64,000 nt of DNA from Bacillota bacterium (GTDB lineage Bacteria > Bacillota > Bacilli > Alicyclobacillales > SLC66): contig JAJZEE010000001.1 in the NCBI GenBank assembly GCA_021805735.1, positions 1 to 64,000 on the forward strand, in the 5' to 3' direction. Each line of letters starts with the position of its first letter. Position 1 is the first letter of the stretch. The notes beneath the pieces are model-generated. The model made no database searches and had not been told where the DNA came from. It saw only the letters and a list, made by a program, of their open reading frames with translations. The translations under genes were made by a program, and so were the position numbers. This document shows, piece by piece, positions 1 to 11,083 of this stretch.

Positions 1-282
1 GCCATGTATTTTCTTTTCATGTTATCAACAACCCCCTGTTATTCTTGAGTCACCTTCATTATAGACACTCATAATTGACTCAGCAATACACTTTTTGGAT
101 ATTTCCCATTGAGTGTGGAAGCACTAATCAACGAACCTGAACTGGATCCAGCACACGACGGCGACCACAGCAGAGACATCGCAAATCGCCAGTGAACACG
201 GTGACACATGGGGTTGTGAATTGACTCTGTCCGTGGTATTGTATGGCGTATGATGTTTTTTGTCAGCAGGAGGTGAAATGCA

Positions 283-480
283 GTGAGGAAAGCGATTCAT
301 CCCGAATATAAAAAAGTTATGGTGACCTGTGCCTGCGGTGAGCAGTTTGAAACAGGTTCCGTCAAGACAAATCTGCGCGTCGAAGTGTGTTCAAAGTGCC
401 ATCCATTTTTCACTGGCAAACAGAAGTTTGTGGACGCTGGCGGTCGTGTTGATCGATTCAAGAAAAAATATGGCATGTAG
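283..480 (+). CDS. rpmE: 50S ribosomal protein L31 (zinc-binding C+ form)
   Basis: 65 aa; CxC...CxxC cysteines (CACG, CSKC), [20 protein letters not shown] motif; GTG start after AGGAGGTG. Confidence 0.95.
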   Translation: MRKAIHPEYKKVMVTCACGEQFETGSVKTNLRVEVCSKCHPFFTGKQKFVDAGGRVDRFKKKYGM

Positions 481-641
481 GCCACAGCCGCAGATTGGTT
501 ATGGATTCATTGCGATACAGCGAATAGCTAGCGTTTCCGGTACTGCACAAGATTGCGGTGCCGTTTTTTCTGTGTGTGCTTTGACGCACTTTTCTTATGT
601 GGGATATATTAAAATGAGGGAACGTTCTCAAATCATAGGGG

Positions 642-1727
642 TTGATGATGGTGTTTGATCGCCTGCAGGCGGTTGAGGAACGATATGACGAACTTGATAC
701 ACTGCTTTCCGATCCCAATGTACACAGTGATGTTGACAGACTTCGCACCTATGCGAAGGAACAAGCTGATCTCTCGGATACTGTGCATGCGTATCGGGAA
801 TACAAACGGGTAACGAAACAGCTTCAGGAAGCGAAAGAATTGTTGCAGGAGAAACTCGACGACGAGATGAGGGAACTCGTCAAGGCAGAGATTGCAACGC
901 TGGCAGAACAAAAGGAACAAAGCGAGCAGGCTCTGATGGTCCTGTTATTGCCGAAAGACAAGAATGACGACAAGAACGTGATCGTAGAGATTCGCGGGGC
1001 GGCGGGCGGCGGCGAGGCGGCTCTCTTCGCGGGGGATCTGTTTCGCATGTACGGTCGTTACGCAGACCGCAAGGGTTGGAAGCTCGAAGTGATTGATGTG
1101 AGCGAAACGGACATCGGCGGTCTCAAGGAAGCGGTGTTCAGCGTGCAGGGCAAAGGCGCATACAGTATGCTCAAATACGAAAGCGGCGCACACCGGGTGC
1201 AGCGTGTGCCAACGACTGAATCAGCGGGTCGGATCCATACTTCCACCGCCACTGTCGCGATCTTGCCTGAAGTGGAAGAGGTGGAAGTGGAGATCAATGA
1301 CAAGGATCTGAGAATTGACACCTTCTGTTCAACGGGTCCTGGAGGACAGAGCGTAAACACGACGCAGTCCGCCGTACGCATCACGCATATGCCGAGCGGA
1401 ATCGTCGTATCCTGCCAGGATGAGAAATCGCAACTGAAGAATCGCGATAAGGCCATGCGCGTATTGCGCGCACGTCTATATGAAAAATATCAGCAGGAAC
1501 AGCAGCAGGAATATGCCGAGCAACGCAAATCAGCCGTAGGAACGGGCGATCGCAGTGAACGCATTCGGACCTACAATTTCCCCCAAAGCCGAGTGACCGA
1601 CCACCGCATCGGACTCACTCTACACCGATTGGACAGCGTGCTGCAAGGCGATCTGGATGAGATCATCAACGCGCTCATCACAGCCGATCGAGCGGATAAA
1701 CTGCAGTCGGTGGAAACGAGTCCATGA
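642..1727 (+). CDS. prfA: peptide chain release factor 1
   Basis: 361 aa; GGQ motif [20 protein letters not shown]; followed by prmC with a 4-nt overlap. Confidence 0.97.
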   Translation: MMMVFDRLQAVEERYDELDTLLSDPNVHSDVDRLRTYAKEQADLSDTVHAYREYKRVTKQLQEAKELLQEKLDDEMRELVKAEIATLAEQKEQSEQALMVLLLPKDKNDDKNVIVEIRGAAGGGEAALFAGDLFRMYGRYADRKGWKLEVIDVSETDIGGLKEAVFSVQGKGAYSMLKYESGAHRVQRVPTTESAGRIHTSTATVAILPEVEEVEVEINDKDLRIDTFCSTGPGGQSVNTTQSAVRITHMPSGIVVSCQDEKSQLKNRDKAMRVLRARLYEKYQQEQQQEYAEQRKSAVGTGDRSERIRTYNFPQSRVTDHRIGLTLHRLDSVLQGDLDEIINALITADRADKLQSVETSP

Positions 1728-2617
1728 ATCTCCGCACATGTCTTCAGCACGCCGCAGCGGATCTGACCCATGCGCAGGTTGAAACGCCTGCGCAGACAGC
1801 CCGCTGGCTTTGGCGTTACGCAACAGGGGCGCAGACTCACGAGATGCTGATGGCTATGGGGAACGAAGTGGCGTCGGATGATCTGTCGGCTTTTGTTCGT
1901 CTGGTGCAACGTCGATGCGCCAGAGAACCGCTGCAATACATCACACAGGAAGCTGATTTTTGTGGACTCACCTTCTATGTGGATGATCGCGTTTTGATCC
2001 CTCGCCCGGAAACGGAGTTGGCCGTTCACACGACCTTGGCCCAGATCCGGCGACAGAAGCGCGCCGACAAACGGAGCGTCCATATTGTCGATGTCGGAAC
2101 GGGTTCGGGAGCCATAGCGATTGCCGTCGCCGTAGCGTTGGATAAAGAAGGCGATCGCACAACGGCGATCACCGGCGTCGATATCTCCGCTGCGGCGCTA
2201 GAGGTCGCCGAGAAAAATGCGCAACGCCACGGCGTGACGGAACGGGTTCGTTTTACACAGGGAAACTACCTCCAGGACTACGATGCAGGAAGACTTGGGA
2301 GCATCGATATCGTGGTGTCGAATCCGCCGTATATCCCAGAGGGGCAAAGAGAACGGCTACAACCGGAGGTGGCGCGTTTCGAGCCGCCGCAGGCCCTGTT
2401 TGCGGGCGCGGATGGGCTGGACGCTTACCGCGCCATCATTCGCCAGGCCGCCTCGCGCATTGCCGCGGATGGGAGCCTCATCTTCGAAGTGGGCGCGGAC
2501 CAGGCTGACGCTGTGTGCGATCTGCTGGGTGCACTCGGGGGGCGGCCGCGCGTGTCTGTGCTGGTGGATGAACGCGGCATGGAGAGAGTTGTGGCGGCGG
2601 AATTGGGGTGGCGTTGA
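1724..2617 (+). CDS. prmC: peptide chain release factor N5-glutamine methyltransferase
   Basis: NPPY motif ([14 protein letters not shown]), [15 protein letters not shown] motif, position after prfA. Confidence 0.95.
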   Translation: MNLRTCLQHAAADLTHAQVETPAQTARWLWRYATGAQTHEMLMAMGNEVASDDLSAFVRLVQRRCAREPLQYITQEADFCGLTFYVDDRVLIPRPETELAVHTTLAQIRRQKRADKRSVHIVDVGTGSGAIAIAVAVALDKEGDRTTAITGVDISAAALEVAEKNAQRHGVTERVRFTQGNYLQDYDAGRLGSIDIVVSNPPYIPEGQRERLQPEVARFEPPQALFAGADGLDAYRAIIRQAASRIAADGSLIFEVGADQADAVCDLLGALGGRPRVSVLVDERGMERVVAAELGWR

Positions 2618-2710
2618 CATAGTCATAGACGCGATTCAGTTTAATAAGTTCATAGATTGACCATACTGCCTCCTAGAGATCATTCGCGCGGTGACTGGGA
2701 GGCTTTGAGT

Positions 2711-3409
2711 ATGAAGATGTGGGTTGCGATCCTCGCTCTGGCGGCGGCGGTATTTGGATTGTTGAATGGGTTTCAGGTTACTGGGGTCGGTCAGGCGCAT
2801 GCCTTTGTTGGACCCGATCCATCCGTGATTCCGCAGGACGCCCTGCGCTTTCGGGTGATTGCAAACAGCAACAGTCCACAGGATCAACAGTTGAAGCGCG
2901 AGATCCGAGACCGAGTGATCGCGTTGATCGGAGATCGCATGGCGAGTGTCACATCGTTGCATCAGGCGCGGATCGTGTTGCGTCAGGAGGTTCCCCGGGT
3001 CGAGGGCATTGCCGAGGGCATGGTTCATCGCGCCGACATGCCGTACAGCGTCGTCACAACGTTCGGACCCGCGCACTTTCCCACGAAGCTGTACGGCAGT
3101 AAAGTGTACCCCGCGGGTGTCTATCAGGCGCTGAGAATAACCCTTGGCAAAGGGGCGGGGCAAAACTGGTGGTGTGTGCTCTTTCCACCCCTGTGTTTTG
3201 TGGCGCTGAGCAATGGCGATGCGGTGGCGGCAACGAAGGCGTTTCCGGACTATCCTCCACTCGCTGTCACTTATGTGAAAAATCCCGATGGCCATGGCCG
3301 CATTCCCGTCGCATTGCGACTGGCAGTGGTAGACTATGGCGAGGAGTTGCTAAAGATGGTGGGCGCCGAATTTGGGCAACTGTGGCAGCATATGGTGCGG
3401 GCGATCTGA
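2711..3409 (+). CDS. spoIIR: stage II sporulation protein R
   Basis: ORF 2657..3409; internal ATG at 2711 gives a signal/TM start; FRVIANSNSPQDQQLKREIRDRV motif typical of SpoIIR; location after prmC. Confidence 0.9.
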   Translation: MKMWVAILALAAAVFGLLNGFQVTGVGQAHAFVGPDPSVIPQDALRFRVIANSNSPQDQQLKREIRDRVIALIGDRMASVTSLHQARIVLRQEVPRVEGIAEGMVHRADMPYSVVTTFGPAHFPTKLYGSKVYPAGVYQALRITLGKGAGQNWWCVLFPPLCFVALSNGDAVAATKAFPDYPPLAVTYVKNPDGHGRIPVALRLAVVDYGEELLKMVGAEFGQLWQHMVRAI

Positions 3410-3435
3410 TCGTCGGCAGGTATGCGCCGCGGATC

Positions 3436-4605
3436 ATGCGGGGCGCGAAGGGAACGGGTCTGTACTTGGAAAAACAAACGATTCTATGGAGAACGGACAG
3501 CACCGCGCCGATGCCCGGAGAAGGGGTTCGCTGTGTGCAGCGGGCGCTCGCTGCGCAGGACATCATGGTTGAAGCGGCCGCCATTCTTCGCGCGGGCGGA
3601 CTGGTCGCCTTTCCGACGGAAACAGTCTATGGCCTGGGCGCCAGTGTTTTAAATGAATCGGCTCTCGCCAGAGTGTTTGCCGTAAAACGAAGACCTGCCG
3701 ACAATCCGCTCATTGCCCACGTGGCTGATATGGGGCAGATTGAGGTGGTGGCCCAACGGGTACCTCCCCTCTCTCGAACACTGATGGAGGCTTTCTGGCC
3801 GGGGCCGCTTTCGATCCTGCTGCCCGTGCGCACAGGACTGCCGAAAGAATTGACGGCAGGGCTCGCGACGGTGGCGGTGAGAATGCCCAGACACCCGCTG
3901 GCGCTGCGGCTGATCCGGGAAGCGGGTGCGCCGCTCGCCGCTCCGTCCGCCAATAGAAGCGGGCGTCCCAGCCCCACTACGGCGGCGCATGTGTTGGAAG
4001 ATTTGAGCGGCGAGATCGACGGAGTCATTGATGGCGGTTCTTGCGCGATTGGCATCGAGTCCACGGTGATTGAGGTGGTCGGGGATGCGATCGTCATTCT
4101 GCGGCCTGGGCAGATCGATGCAAGCGCGCTCAGCGCCTTTGGCGTTCCGGTCAGATACGATGCCCATGCGTTGCGGCTTAGTTTGGACACCCGTGCGGGC
4201 GGCGGAGCGGACATGGGCGCGGGGGCCGACGCAAGCATCGGCGAGGCGCCCAGATCTCCCGGGCAAAAGTACCGCCACTACGCTCCCCGCGCCGATCTTC
4301 AGGTGCTGATGGGCCAGGACGCCGCCTTTGTGGACTTCGTTGGGAGCGCACTGCGGGAAGCCCAGGCTCAGGGTCGCCGCGTGGCCGTGCTGCCGAGACG
4401 TGAGCAGATATTTTCACAAGCGGATTTCTCCTATGTTCTCGGGGAGGACGACGAGATGACGGCGCGCCTTTACGACGCTCTGCGCGCCTGTGACAGCGCC
4501 GGAGTCGATATCATTTACCTGCAGGGTCCGCAGGATGAGGAACGGTCGGCGGCATTGGTCAACAGGCTGCACAAGGCTGCAGGAGGGAAGATTTTGCGGA
4601 TTTAG
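3436..4605 (+). CDS. ywlC: L-threonylcarbamoyladenylate synthase (Sua5/YwlC family)
   Basis: GGLVAFPTETVYGLGA, KRRPADNPLIAHV, SANRSGRPSPTTA motifs and Sua5 C-terminal domain; ORF frame extends back to 3169, in-frame ATG at 3436. Confidence 0.93.
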   Translation: MRGAKGTGLYLEKQTILWRTDSTAPMPGEGVRCVQRALAAQDIMVEAAAILRAGGLVAFPTETVYGLGASVLNESALARVFAVKRRPADNPLIAHVADMGQIEVVAQRVPPLSRTLMEAFWPGPLSILLPVRTGLPKELTAGLATVAVRMPRHPLALRLIREAGAPLAAPSANRSGRPSPTTAAHVLEDLSGEIDGVIDGGSCAIGIESTVIEVVGDAIVILRPGQIDASALSAFGVPVRYDAHALRLSLDTRAGGGADMGAGADASIGEAPRSPGQKYRHYAPRADLQVLMGQDAAFVDFVGSALREAQAQGRRVAVLPRREQIFSQADFSYVLGEDDEMTARLYDALRACDSAGVDIIYLQGPQDEERSAALVNRLHKAAGGKILRI

Positions 4606-4660
4606 ACGGCAGGTCTCTTAGCGGGGCCTGTCTCATGATCGTTTCCACCTTCGCATACAT

Positions 4661-5254
4661 ATGTACTCGGCGGTTGCGAAAGGTGGGGATCTGGTGCACG
4701 CGGATGGTGTCATCAGGTTAGCAACAATCGTGATGATTGGCGTAGCCCTCGGGATGGACGCATTTTCTCTGGGACTTGGACTTGGTGCGCAGGGACTCCG
4801 GTGGAGAGACGTGGCCCGGCTCTCGGTAGTTATCAGTCTCCTGCACGTGGTTCTCCCTCTCGCAGGTATGCTGATCGGAGATGTGCTGTTCTTCCACTTT
4901 GGCTCGATCGTACAGAAACTGGCCGCTATTGTGATGATGTTTTTGGGTTCCAAAATGTTTGTCGAGGCGATCGAACGCGGTCAAAAAACGATCGCGCCAC
5001 CCATTACCGCCGCTTTCCCACAGTTATTTGTGTTTGCCCTGGGGGTTAGCGTTGACGCGTTGTCGGTTGGCTTGACATTGGGTACACTAGAAGTGAATCC
5101 TTTCGTGTCGGCGCTGATTTTTGGCGTGCTTAGCGGTGCGCTGGCGATCGCGGGTCTCTATATCGGTCGGAGGGTAAATCAGGTTCTTGGGCGTTACGGA
5201 CAATTGGCCGGGGGCGTCGTGCTGGCCGTGTTAGGGGTGAAGTTTTTTTGGTGA
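4661..5254 (+). CDS. mntP: putative manganese efflux pump MntP
   Basis: Duplicated GMDAFSLGLGLG / SVDALSVGLTLG motifs, six predicted TM segments. Confidence 0.88.
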   Translation: MYSAVAKGGDLVHADGVIRLATIVMIGVALGMDAFSLGLGLGAQGLRWRDVARLSVVISLLHVVLPLAGMLIGDVLFFHFGSIVQKLAAIVMMFLGSKMFVEAIERGQKTIAPPITAAFPQLFVFALGVSVDALSVGLTLGTLEVNPFVSALIFGVLSGALAIAGLYIGRRVNQVLGRYGQLAGGVVLAVLGVKFFW

Positions 5255-5270
5255 CGGCAGGCGATCATCC

Positions 5271-5801
5271 ATGATTCGAATACTGTATGTGTGTACGGGC
5301 AATACGTGCCGGTCGCCGATGGCCGAATACATCACTGAGCGACTCGCAAAAGAATACAATCTGTCCGATCAGATTATCGTTTCGTCCGCAGGCGTAGCCG
5401 CGCTGCCCGGTGCGTCGATTACCCCTGCGGCGGCGTCAGCGCTGACGCGACGAGGCATTGATGACGCTGAGCGTCATCAGGCGGCGCGCGCCTCTCAGGA
5501 TCGCATTGCGGACATTGATCTGATCCTCACCATGTCCGCCGCTCATAAAGAGACTCTCGTCGCGCGCTATCCGGAAGCGAAGGATCGCATTTACACGCTT
5601 CTGGAGTACGTCTCTACACTTTCGCCACTGGCAATCGACGCAAACGGTGAAAATGACAATGTAACGCGGCACTCCCCCGGCTCTGATATCGCAGATCCCT
5701 TTGGGGGCGACGACGATATGTACGAACTCACCGCGGCTCAAATTGAGACCGCCTGCAGGAGACTTCTGGAGTACTTGCGCGTAAACCTTGGCAAGGCTTA
5801 A
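5271..5801 (+). CDS. ywlE: low-molecular-weight protein phosphatase (arginine phosphatase YwlE-like)
   Basis: VCTGNTCRSPMAE P-loop and DPFGGD acid motif; ywl gene order. Confidence 0.9.
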   Translation: MIRILYVCTGNTCRSPMAEYITERLAKEYNLSDQIIVSSAGVAALPGASITPAAASALTRRGIDDAERHQAARASQDRIADIDLILTMSAAHKETLVARYPEAKDRIYTLLEYVSTLSPLAIDANGENDNVTRHSPGSDIADPFGGDDDMYELTAAQIETACRRLLEYLRVNLGKA

Positions 5802-5822
5802 CCAGTCAACTACAATAGAGGT

Positions 5823-5860
5823 TGTCCGGAAAGGGTCGAGAACTCCGCCCTATTCGGACA
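5823..5860. other. intergenic stem-loop between ywlE and rpiB
   Basis: TGTCCG/CGGACA outer arm, GGG/CCC inner arm with mostly paired GAAA/TATT internal segment. Confidence 0.4.
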
Positions 5861-5895
5861 CGCGTCACTTGAATTGACAGTGAGGTGCATAACAT

Positions 5896-6372
5896 ATGCG
5901 GATTGCCATAGCATCCGATCACGGCGGCTTTGAACTCAAGCGTCAACTGCTCACACGACTTCAGGACATGGGCTTCGAGTGGTCGGATTTTGGCTGCGCC
6001 ACTGAGGATTCGGTCGATTACCCGGATTACGCGGAAGTCGTGGCAATGCGAGTGGCGAGCGGCGAATTTGACCGCGGTATCCTGCTTTGTGGAACTGGTC
6101 TTGGAATGTGCATCGTCGCCAATAAGGTGCCGGGAATCCGGGCCGTCACTGTCCATGACACATTTTCCGCACAGGTAACGCGCGAACATAACGACAGCAA
6201 CATCCTGACCATGGGTGGCCGCGTGATTGACGCCGATGCGGCGGAAACGATTGCGCGCATATGGTTGACTACCTCCTTTATGGGGGGCAGGCACGAGCGC
6301 CGGTTGGAGAAAATAAGCAGGGTCGAGGGTCGCGTTCAGGAACTCGCAGAAAAAGCGGGATCACGATCATGA
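5896..6372 (+). CDS. rpiB: ribose 5-phosphate isomerase B
   Basis: IASDHGGFELK, GILLCGTGLGMCIVANKVPGIRA motifs. Confidence 0.95.
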   Translation: MRIAIASDHGGFELKRQLLTRLQDMGFEWSDFGCATEDSVDYPDYAEVVAMRVASGEFDRGILLCGTGLGMCIVANKVPGIRAVTVHDTFSAQVTREHNDSNILTMGGRVIDADAAETIARIWLTTSFMGGRHERRLEKISRVEGRVQELAEKAGSRS

Positions 6373-6935
6373 CAGATGAGGATATCGAACAATCGGTGTA
6401 TGCCGCTTTGACGGAACTGCTCGAAACAGCAGGCCTGCAACGTGATCAGATCCTGGTGGTGGGCGCCAGCACCAGTGAGATTCGCGGCCAACGAATAGGC
6501 ACCGGCGGATCACTCGCTGTCGCAAGAGCTGTTGTAGCAGGTGCGCTGCGCGCCCGCGATCACATTGGGTGTCACATCGGCTTTCAGTGCTGTGAACATC
6601 TGAACCGTGCCTTGGTAACAGAACGCAGGACTTTGCGCGAGTATCGTCTGGAGCAAGTCGCAGCCGTTCCCATGCCGCAAGCCGGGGGCGCTGTTGCCGC
6701 AGTGGCGTACAGAACGCTGGGCGAGGCCGTGCTGGTTGAGCAGATATCGGCCGATGCGGGCGTCGACATCGGGGATACGCTGATAGGCATGCATTTGCGA
6801 CGAGTCGCCGTTCCTGTCCGCCTGCGCATCCAGCAGATAGGCTCTGCGCACCTGACGGCCGCCCGCACACGACCAAAGTTGATCGGCGGAGAGCGCGCCT
6901 TTTATCATGATATAGGACTGGGGGATTCTGTTTGA
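6369..6935 (+). CDS. ywlG: YwlG family protein (TIGR01440/UPF0340)
   Basis: [20 protein letters not shown]...[13 protein letters not shown]-type motif; ATG at 6369 overlaps rpiB stop. Confidence 0.9.
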   Translation: MTDEDIEQSVYAALTELLETAGLQRDQILVVGASTSEIRGQRIGTGGSLAVARAVVAGALRARDHIGCHIGFQCCEHLNRALVTERRTLREYRLEQVAAVPMPQAGGAVAAVAYRTLGEAVLVEQISADAGVDIGDTLIGMHLRRVAVPVRLRIQQIGSAHLTAARTRPKLIGGERAFYHDIGLGDSV

Positions 6936-8182
6936 GCCACTTACATTTGATCGATCCGGCCATTGCTGAGGCTCTGGAGGCCGAACGGGTGCGCCAACAC
7001 ACGAAAATAGAGTTGATCGCTTCAGAAAATTTCGTCAGCCGCGCAGTGCTGGACGCTCTCGGAACTGTCCTGACCAACAAGTATGCCGAAGGATATCCAG
7101 GCAAGCGATATTATGGTGGTTGTGAACATGTCGACGTCGTGGAAACGATTGCGATTGAACGGGCAAAAAAACTGTGTGAAGCGGAGCATGCCAACGTTCA
7201 GCCGCACTCGGGAGCACAGGCCAACATGGCTGCGTACCTTGCGCTTTTGAAACCTGGCGACACAGTCCTAGGGATGAATTTGGCGCACGGAGGTCATCTG
7301 ACGCACGGCAGTCCGGTCAATTTTTCTGGTCAATTGTTCAACTTCGTGCCATATGGCGTCGATGAGGCGACGCACCTTATCCAATACGATGAGGTCGAGC
7401 GACTGGCCCAGGAATATAGGCCAAAGATGATTGTCGCCGGCGCGAGCGCCTATCCGAGAGAATTCGATTTTCCCCGGTTGCGCGCCATTGCGGATCAGGT
7501 GGGAGCCTACCTGATGGTGGACATGGCGCATATCGCCGGATTGGTGGCGACAGGCGTTCACTCAACTCCGGTGCCTCACGCGCATGTTGTTACGACAACC
7601 ACACATAAAACCTTGCGCGGTCCACGCGGCGGCATGATTCTCTGTAAAGAAGAACTGGCCAAGGCCATTGACAAGGCGGTGTTTCCTGGGGTGCAGGGCG
7701 GGCCGCTCATGCATGTCATAGCCGCCAAAGCAGTTGCCTTCGGAGAAGCGATGCGGCCAGAATTTGTCGAGTATGCAAGGGAGATTGTAACCAACGCCCA
7801 AGTGCTTGCAAGTGCTCTCTCCGACGCCGGATTTACGCTGGTGTCCGGCGGAACGGACAATCATCTGTTGCTCATTGACGTGAGAAGTGTGGGATTGACG
7901 GGAAAGCAGGCAGAGCATCTGCTGGATGAAGTGGGGATTACGACAAACAAGAACGCCATTCCTTACGATCCGCAAAAACCGGGCGTCACCAGCGGCGTAC
8001 GCATGGGCACCGCGGCGGTGACAACCAGGGGGATGGATACAGGCGCCATGAGAGAGATCGCGGATGTCATAAATATGGTTCTTCGACACCCCAATGAGCA
8101 AGCGAAGATCAATCTGGCGCTGAGACAGGTGCGGACACTTACGCAGAAGTACCCGCTCTACGATACATTTACATACCTGTAG
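6932..8182 (+). CDS. glyA: serine hydroxymethyltransferase
   Basis: 416 aa; [44 protein letters not shown] motif; TTG start. Confidence 0.98.
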   Translation: MSHLHLIDPAIAEALEAERVRQHTKIELIASENFVSRAVLDALGTVLTNKYAEGYPGKRYYGGCEHVDVVETIAIERAKKLCEAEHANVQPHSGAQANMAAYLALLKPGDTVLGMNLAHGGHLTHGSPVNFSGQLFNFVPYGVDEATHLIQYDEVERLAQEYRPKMIVAGASAYPREFDFPRLRAIADQVGAYLMVDMAHIAGLVATGVHSTPVPHAHVVTTTTHKTLRGPRGGMILCKEELAKAIDKAVFPGVQGGPLMHVIAAKAVAFGEAMRPEFVEYAREIVTNAQVLASALSDAGFTLVSGGTDNHLLLIDVRSVGLTGKQAEHLLDEVGITTNKNAIPYDPQKPGVTSGVRMGTAAVTTRGMDTGAMREIADVINMVLRHPNEQAKINLALRQVRTLTQKYPLYDTFTYL

Positions 8183-8211
8183 TGTATTCGATCGGCCCCG
8201 CCCTGCCGGCC

Positions 8212-8281
8212 GGATTTGCATGCTGCGCCCCTGCTCAGACACGGCTGCGCCGAACTCGCGACGGGCGCAGCATGCAAATCC
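8212..8281 (-). repeat. palindromic repeat P, copy A
   Basis: Perfect 19-bp inverted arms GGATTTGCATGCTGCGCCC / GGGCGCAGCATGCAAATCC around a 32-nt loop; minus-strand loop GTCGCGAGTTCGGCGCAGCCGTGTCTGAGCAG matches copy B at 31/32. Confidence 0.93.
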
Positions 8282-8302
8282 TGACAAGAGGAACATGGAT
8301 GA

Positions 8303-9790
8303 TTAGATTCGCGCCTTTTGGGCCTGTTCCATGAGTGTTGACAACGCTTCAGGCTGAACGCCTTTAAAGTAGCGGGTCAGCAGTTCTTCGCGAGTCATCC
8401 ACACCAGTTTCGGCCGCATCTCTCCGAGCCCTGTCTTGAGCCGTTTGTAGCCCTGAGGATGGTACAGGATCATGAGCCAGACAAGCAGCAGGCCAATCCA
8501 GCGATTGAGCGCATTCTGCTCGATCTCTTCCGCGTGAAACCCCAATTTTTCGATCCCTCGATGCATCAGCGTCATTCCAAATATCCCCTTGGCCGATCGA
8601 AAGCGATCATCGTAAACAAGCGCGAGAGCGACATGATGCAGGCTGTTCCTCACTTCTTTCAATATACGGATTGCTATTTTCTCAGGGGAATCCAACGCCA
8701 GCAATTGCAGTAGAGCCTGATTTTGGAAATGCAGTTCCGCCATCGGATCACGGGGGTTGACCACGGCGCGATCGGCTTCGCGGTCTGGGCGTGAATCTGA
8801 CTCGGAGGTCCGCGCGCGTTCGCTGGAAGTTGCAGCCACGTACTCGCTGGCGAGTATACGGGGAGTTTCGGAATTCGGAAGCGATGAGTTCGGCGGGAGT
8901 TCAGCACGGCGCGCGCCAAAGCGCCAGGGCGTTACGCTAAGGCGAAACATCCGTGACAGGGGATAGACGCCATAAATGCGGTCAAACAGCCGTTCCCATT
9001 GGATCCAGATCGGGAGGATGAGCCGCTGCATCAAACGAGGCAATCTCGTTGGACGAGAGGCGGAGACGTTCAGCGCGTATAACACTGGCTCGACGTTGCA
9101 GGAAAAACCGATCTCATGGATGCGCGGCAAGAGAATCTCCAGCGCCTTAAGGGTATTGGCAGGCGCGTTTTGCGCTCCGCCGTTGTCGTGCATCAGAATG
9201 ATGGCGCCGTTGTGCAGACGAGCGCCAATGTTTTTAACAATCTCCTGCGTGCGGCCATCCCCTGTCCGCCAGTCCTTGGCGGCAAACGTCCACAACACAG
9301 GAACCAGTCCGAGGTAATGGGCCATGGCCAGGCTGCCCAAGGTGAGTCGACCCCAGGGTGGACGAAACAGCGTGGCAGGAGTGTGTGTGATCTCTTCGAG
9401 AAGGCGCTTTGTCCGGACTAAGTCCCGGTAAAGGCCCAGGGGCGTCTGGAACCACGCGTTGCCATGACGGTAGGTGTGGATTCCAAGCAGATGACCCCGC
9501 TCGTGAATGGCGCTGATCAGTTCCGGATATTTTTCCGCCTGCTTTCCGACCACGAAAAATATGGCGCGCGCCTGATGCCTGTCAAGCAGATCCAATAACT
9601 GCAGGGTGTATAGCGGGCTAGGCCCATCATCAAATGTTAGAGTGATATCTCTGGCCAGATCGTCTCCTTTGTAAATGCCGCCCACCTGAAACAGATCCAT
9701 GATCAGTTCCGCGACCGGCCCATAGATGACGGCGAGGACGAGAAAAGTGACAATGAGTATAAACAACGAGGACAAATGCGGACACCCCAA
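8303..9790 (-). CDS. polysaccharide deacetylase (NodB homology) with ~230-aa C-terminal extension
   Basis: DITLTFDDGPSPLYT, HTYRHGN, FRPPWG, ILMHDNGG motifs. Confidence 0.9.
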   Translation of the reverse strand: MGCPHLSSLFILIVTFLVLAVIYGPVAELIMDLFQVGGIYKGDDLARDITLTFDDGPSPLYTLQLLDLLDRHQARAIFFVVGKQAEKYPELISAIHERGHLLGIHTYRHGNAWFQTPLGLYRDLVRTKRLLEEITHTPATLFRPPWGRLTLGSLAMAHYLGLVPVLWTFAAKDWRTGDGRTQEIVKNIGARLHNGAIILMHDNGGAQNAPANTLKALEILLPRIHEIGFSCNVEPVLYALNVSASRPTRLPRLMQRLILPIWIQWERLFDRIYGVYPLSRMFRLSVTPWRFGARRAELPPNSSLPNSETPRILASEYVAATSSERARTSESDSRPDREADRAVVNPRDPMAELHFQNQALLQLLALDSPEKIAIRILKEVRNSLHHVALALVYDDRFRSAKGIFGMTLMHRGIEKLGFHAEEIEQNALNRWIGLLLVWLMILYHPQGYKRLKTGLGEMRPKLVWMTREELLTRYFKGVQPEALSTLMEQAQKARI

Positions 9791-9865
9791 TTCATCATTG
9801 CAGCTCTTGATTGCAACTATTGTGCAAATCCAGGACAGACAGCCCTAATGCAGAGGTGGGGATTT

Positions 9866-11083
9866 CTAGGAACTCGGCTTAAGGCGGCGCCCAAGACCGG
9901 GGATACGCATGAACACATATACCAGACCCATAGCACCCACCACGGCGGCACTCAGCAAAAACGGAGCCTGAGGTCCGACAGTCTGCCATAGACGACCGCC
10001 AATATACGGTCCCGCGGCCGTTCCAAGGCCCTCAACAGTCATGAACACGCCCCACATGGCTCCTCTCTTCTCCCGATCAATCGCCCGATCAAGCACAGAG
10101 TTCCAGGAAGGCAGTATCATCGCATACGAGAAGCCCAGCACGATCATAAATCCGATTGCGGGCCAGACACTCGTCTGCAACGTGAACAGCACGAGCGCGA
10201 TCGCCGTGAGCAAAAATCCACCAGACAAAAATGGTCTCGCGCCCACCCGGTCGACCAGTTTACCCATGACAGGCAGGAGGATGACCGTCGCGCCGCCAAC
10301 GGTTAGCATGGCGACACTCTGCAACTGGGGGCTCACTCCAAGCACCACTCGGGCATAGGGGGTCAGTACCGGGATCAGTATGCCGATCGCCAGGGTCTGG
10401 ACGAACATACCCGGAAACAGCACGCGAATCTCCTTTAAGTGTACGATGATTTCCTGCAAATATCTATGCGGATCAAACATTGGCAGTCGCCTGTCTGCAT
10501 GGGCGGGTGAGCGGGTCGCGGGAGTGGTCGTCACAGAGAGCAGCCCCCCGACGAGAAGAACCGTAACGAGTAATGTAAAGGCGGCCCGATACGACCATCC
10601 CAGAATAAAATTGACCAGGACAGGGCCGGATCCGCCGCCGATCAGCCAAGCGATATAGATATATCCCATGGAACTCGCTTTTTGTTTCTCATCTCCGTTG
10701 GCGGTTACGGTTGTGATGACAGCAGGCCACAAAGGCGAGACGCCGATGCCAAGCAGAGCCGCGCCGCCCGTGAGCGTGAGCGCGTCCACAGATCCGGCGA
10801 TGATGATCAGCCCAAGGGCGGCAATGCAAAGTCCGAGCGCCAACACTGTCCGTTGTCCAAAGTGATCGGCCAGGAAACCCATGGGCGTACGCAAAATATT
10901 GTCAAAGAAATAGTGCGTGCTAATGGCCAGCCCAATCGCCGTAGGAGTCAGCGCCAAGGCGTCGATTCCGATGTTTGGGAGCAACGATAAAATGAGCGCC
11001 CCTCGGACAAACTCCACGAGCATGAGTGTGATCAGGGCCGACATCACGTGAGGCTTGAGAATCTGCCTGGGAATCGCCTTCAT
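9866..11083 (-). CDS. major facilitator superfamily transporter
   Basis: ~12 hydrophobic segments, GFLADHFGQR and GKLVDRVGARP loop motifs; 4-nt overlap with upstream gene. Confidence 0.9.
   Translation of the reverse strand: MKAIPRQILKPHVMSALITLMLVEFVRGALILSLLPNIGIDALALTPTAIGLAISTHYFFDNILRTPMGFLADHFGQRTVLALGLCIAALGLIIIAGSVDALTLTGGAALLGIGVSPLWPAVITTVTANGDEKQKASSMGYIYIAWLIGGGSGPVLVNFILGWSYRAAFTLLVTVLLVGGLLSVTTTPATRSPAHADRRLPMFDPHRYLQEIIVHLKEIRVLFPGMFVQTLAIGILIPVLTPYARVVLGVSPQLQSVAMLTVGGATVILLPVMGKLVDRVGARPFLSGGFLLTAIALVLFTLQTSVWPAIGFMIVLGFSYAMILPSWNSVLDRAIDREKRGAMWGVFMTVEGLGTAAGPYIGGRLWQTVGPQAPFLLSAAVVGAMGLVYVFMRIPGLGRRLKPSS

Noticed and set aside
8878-8910. GATGAGTTCGGCGGGAGTTCAGCACGGC inside the deacetylase gene as a fourth P copy
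   Set aside because: Shares only GAGTTCGGCG; no flanking palindrome and no GCCGTGTYTGAG core.
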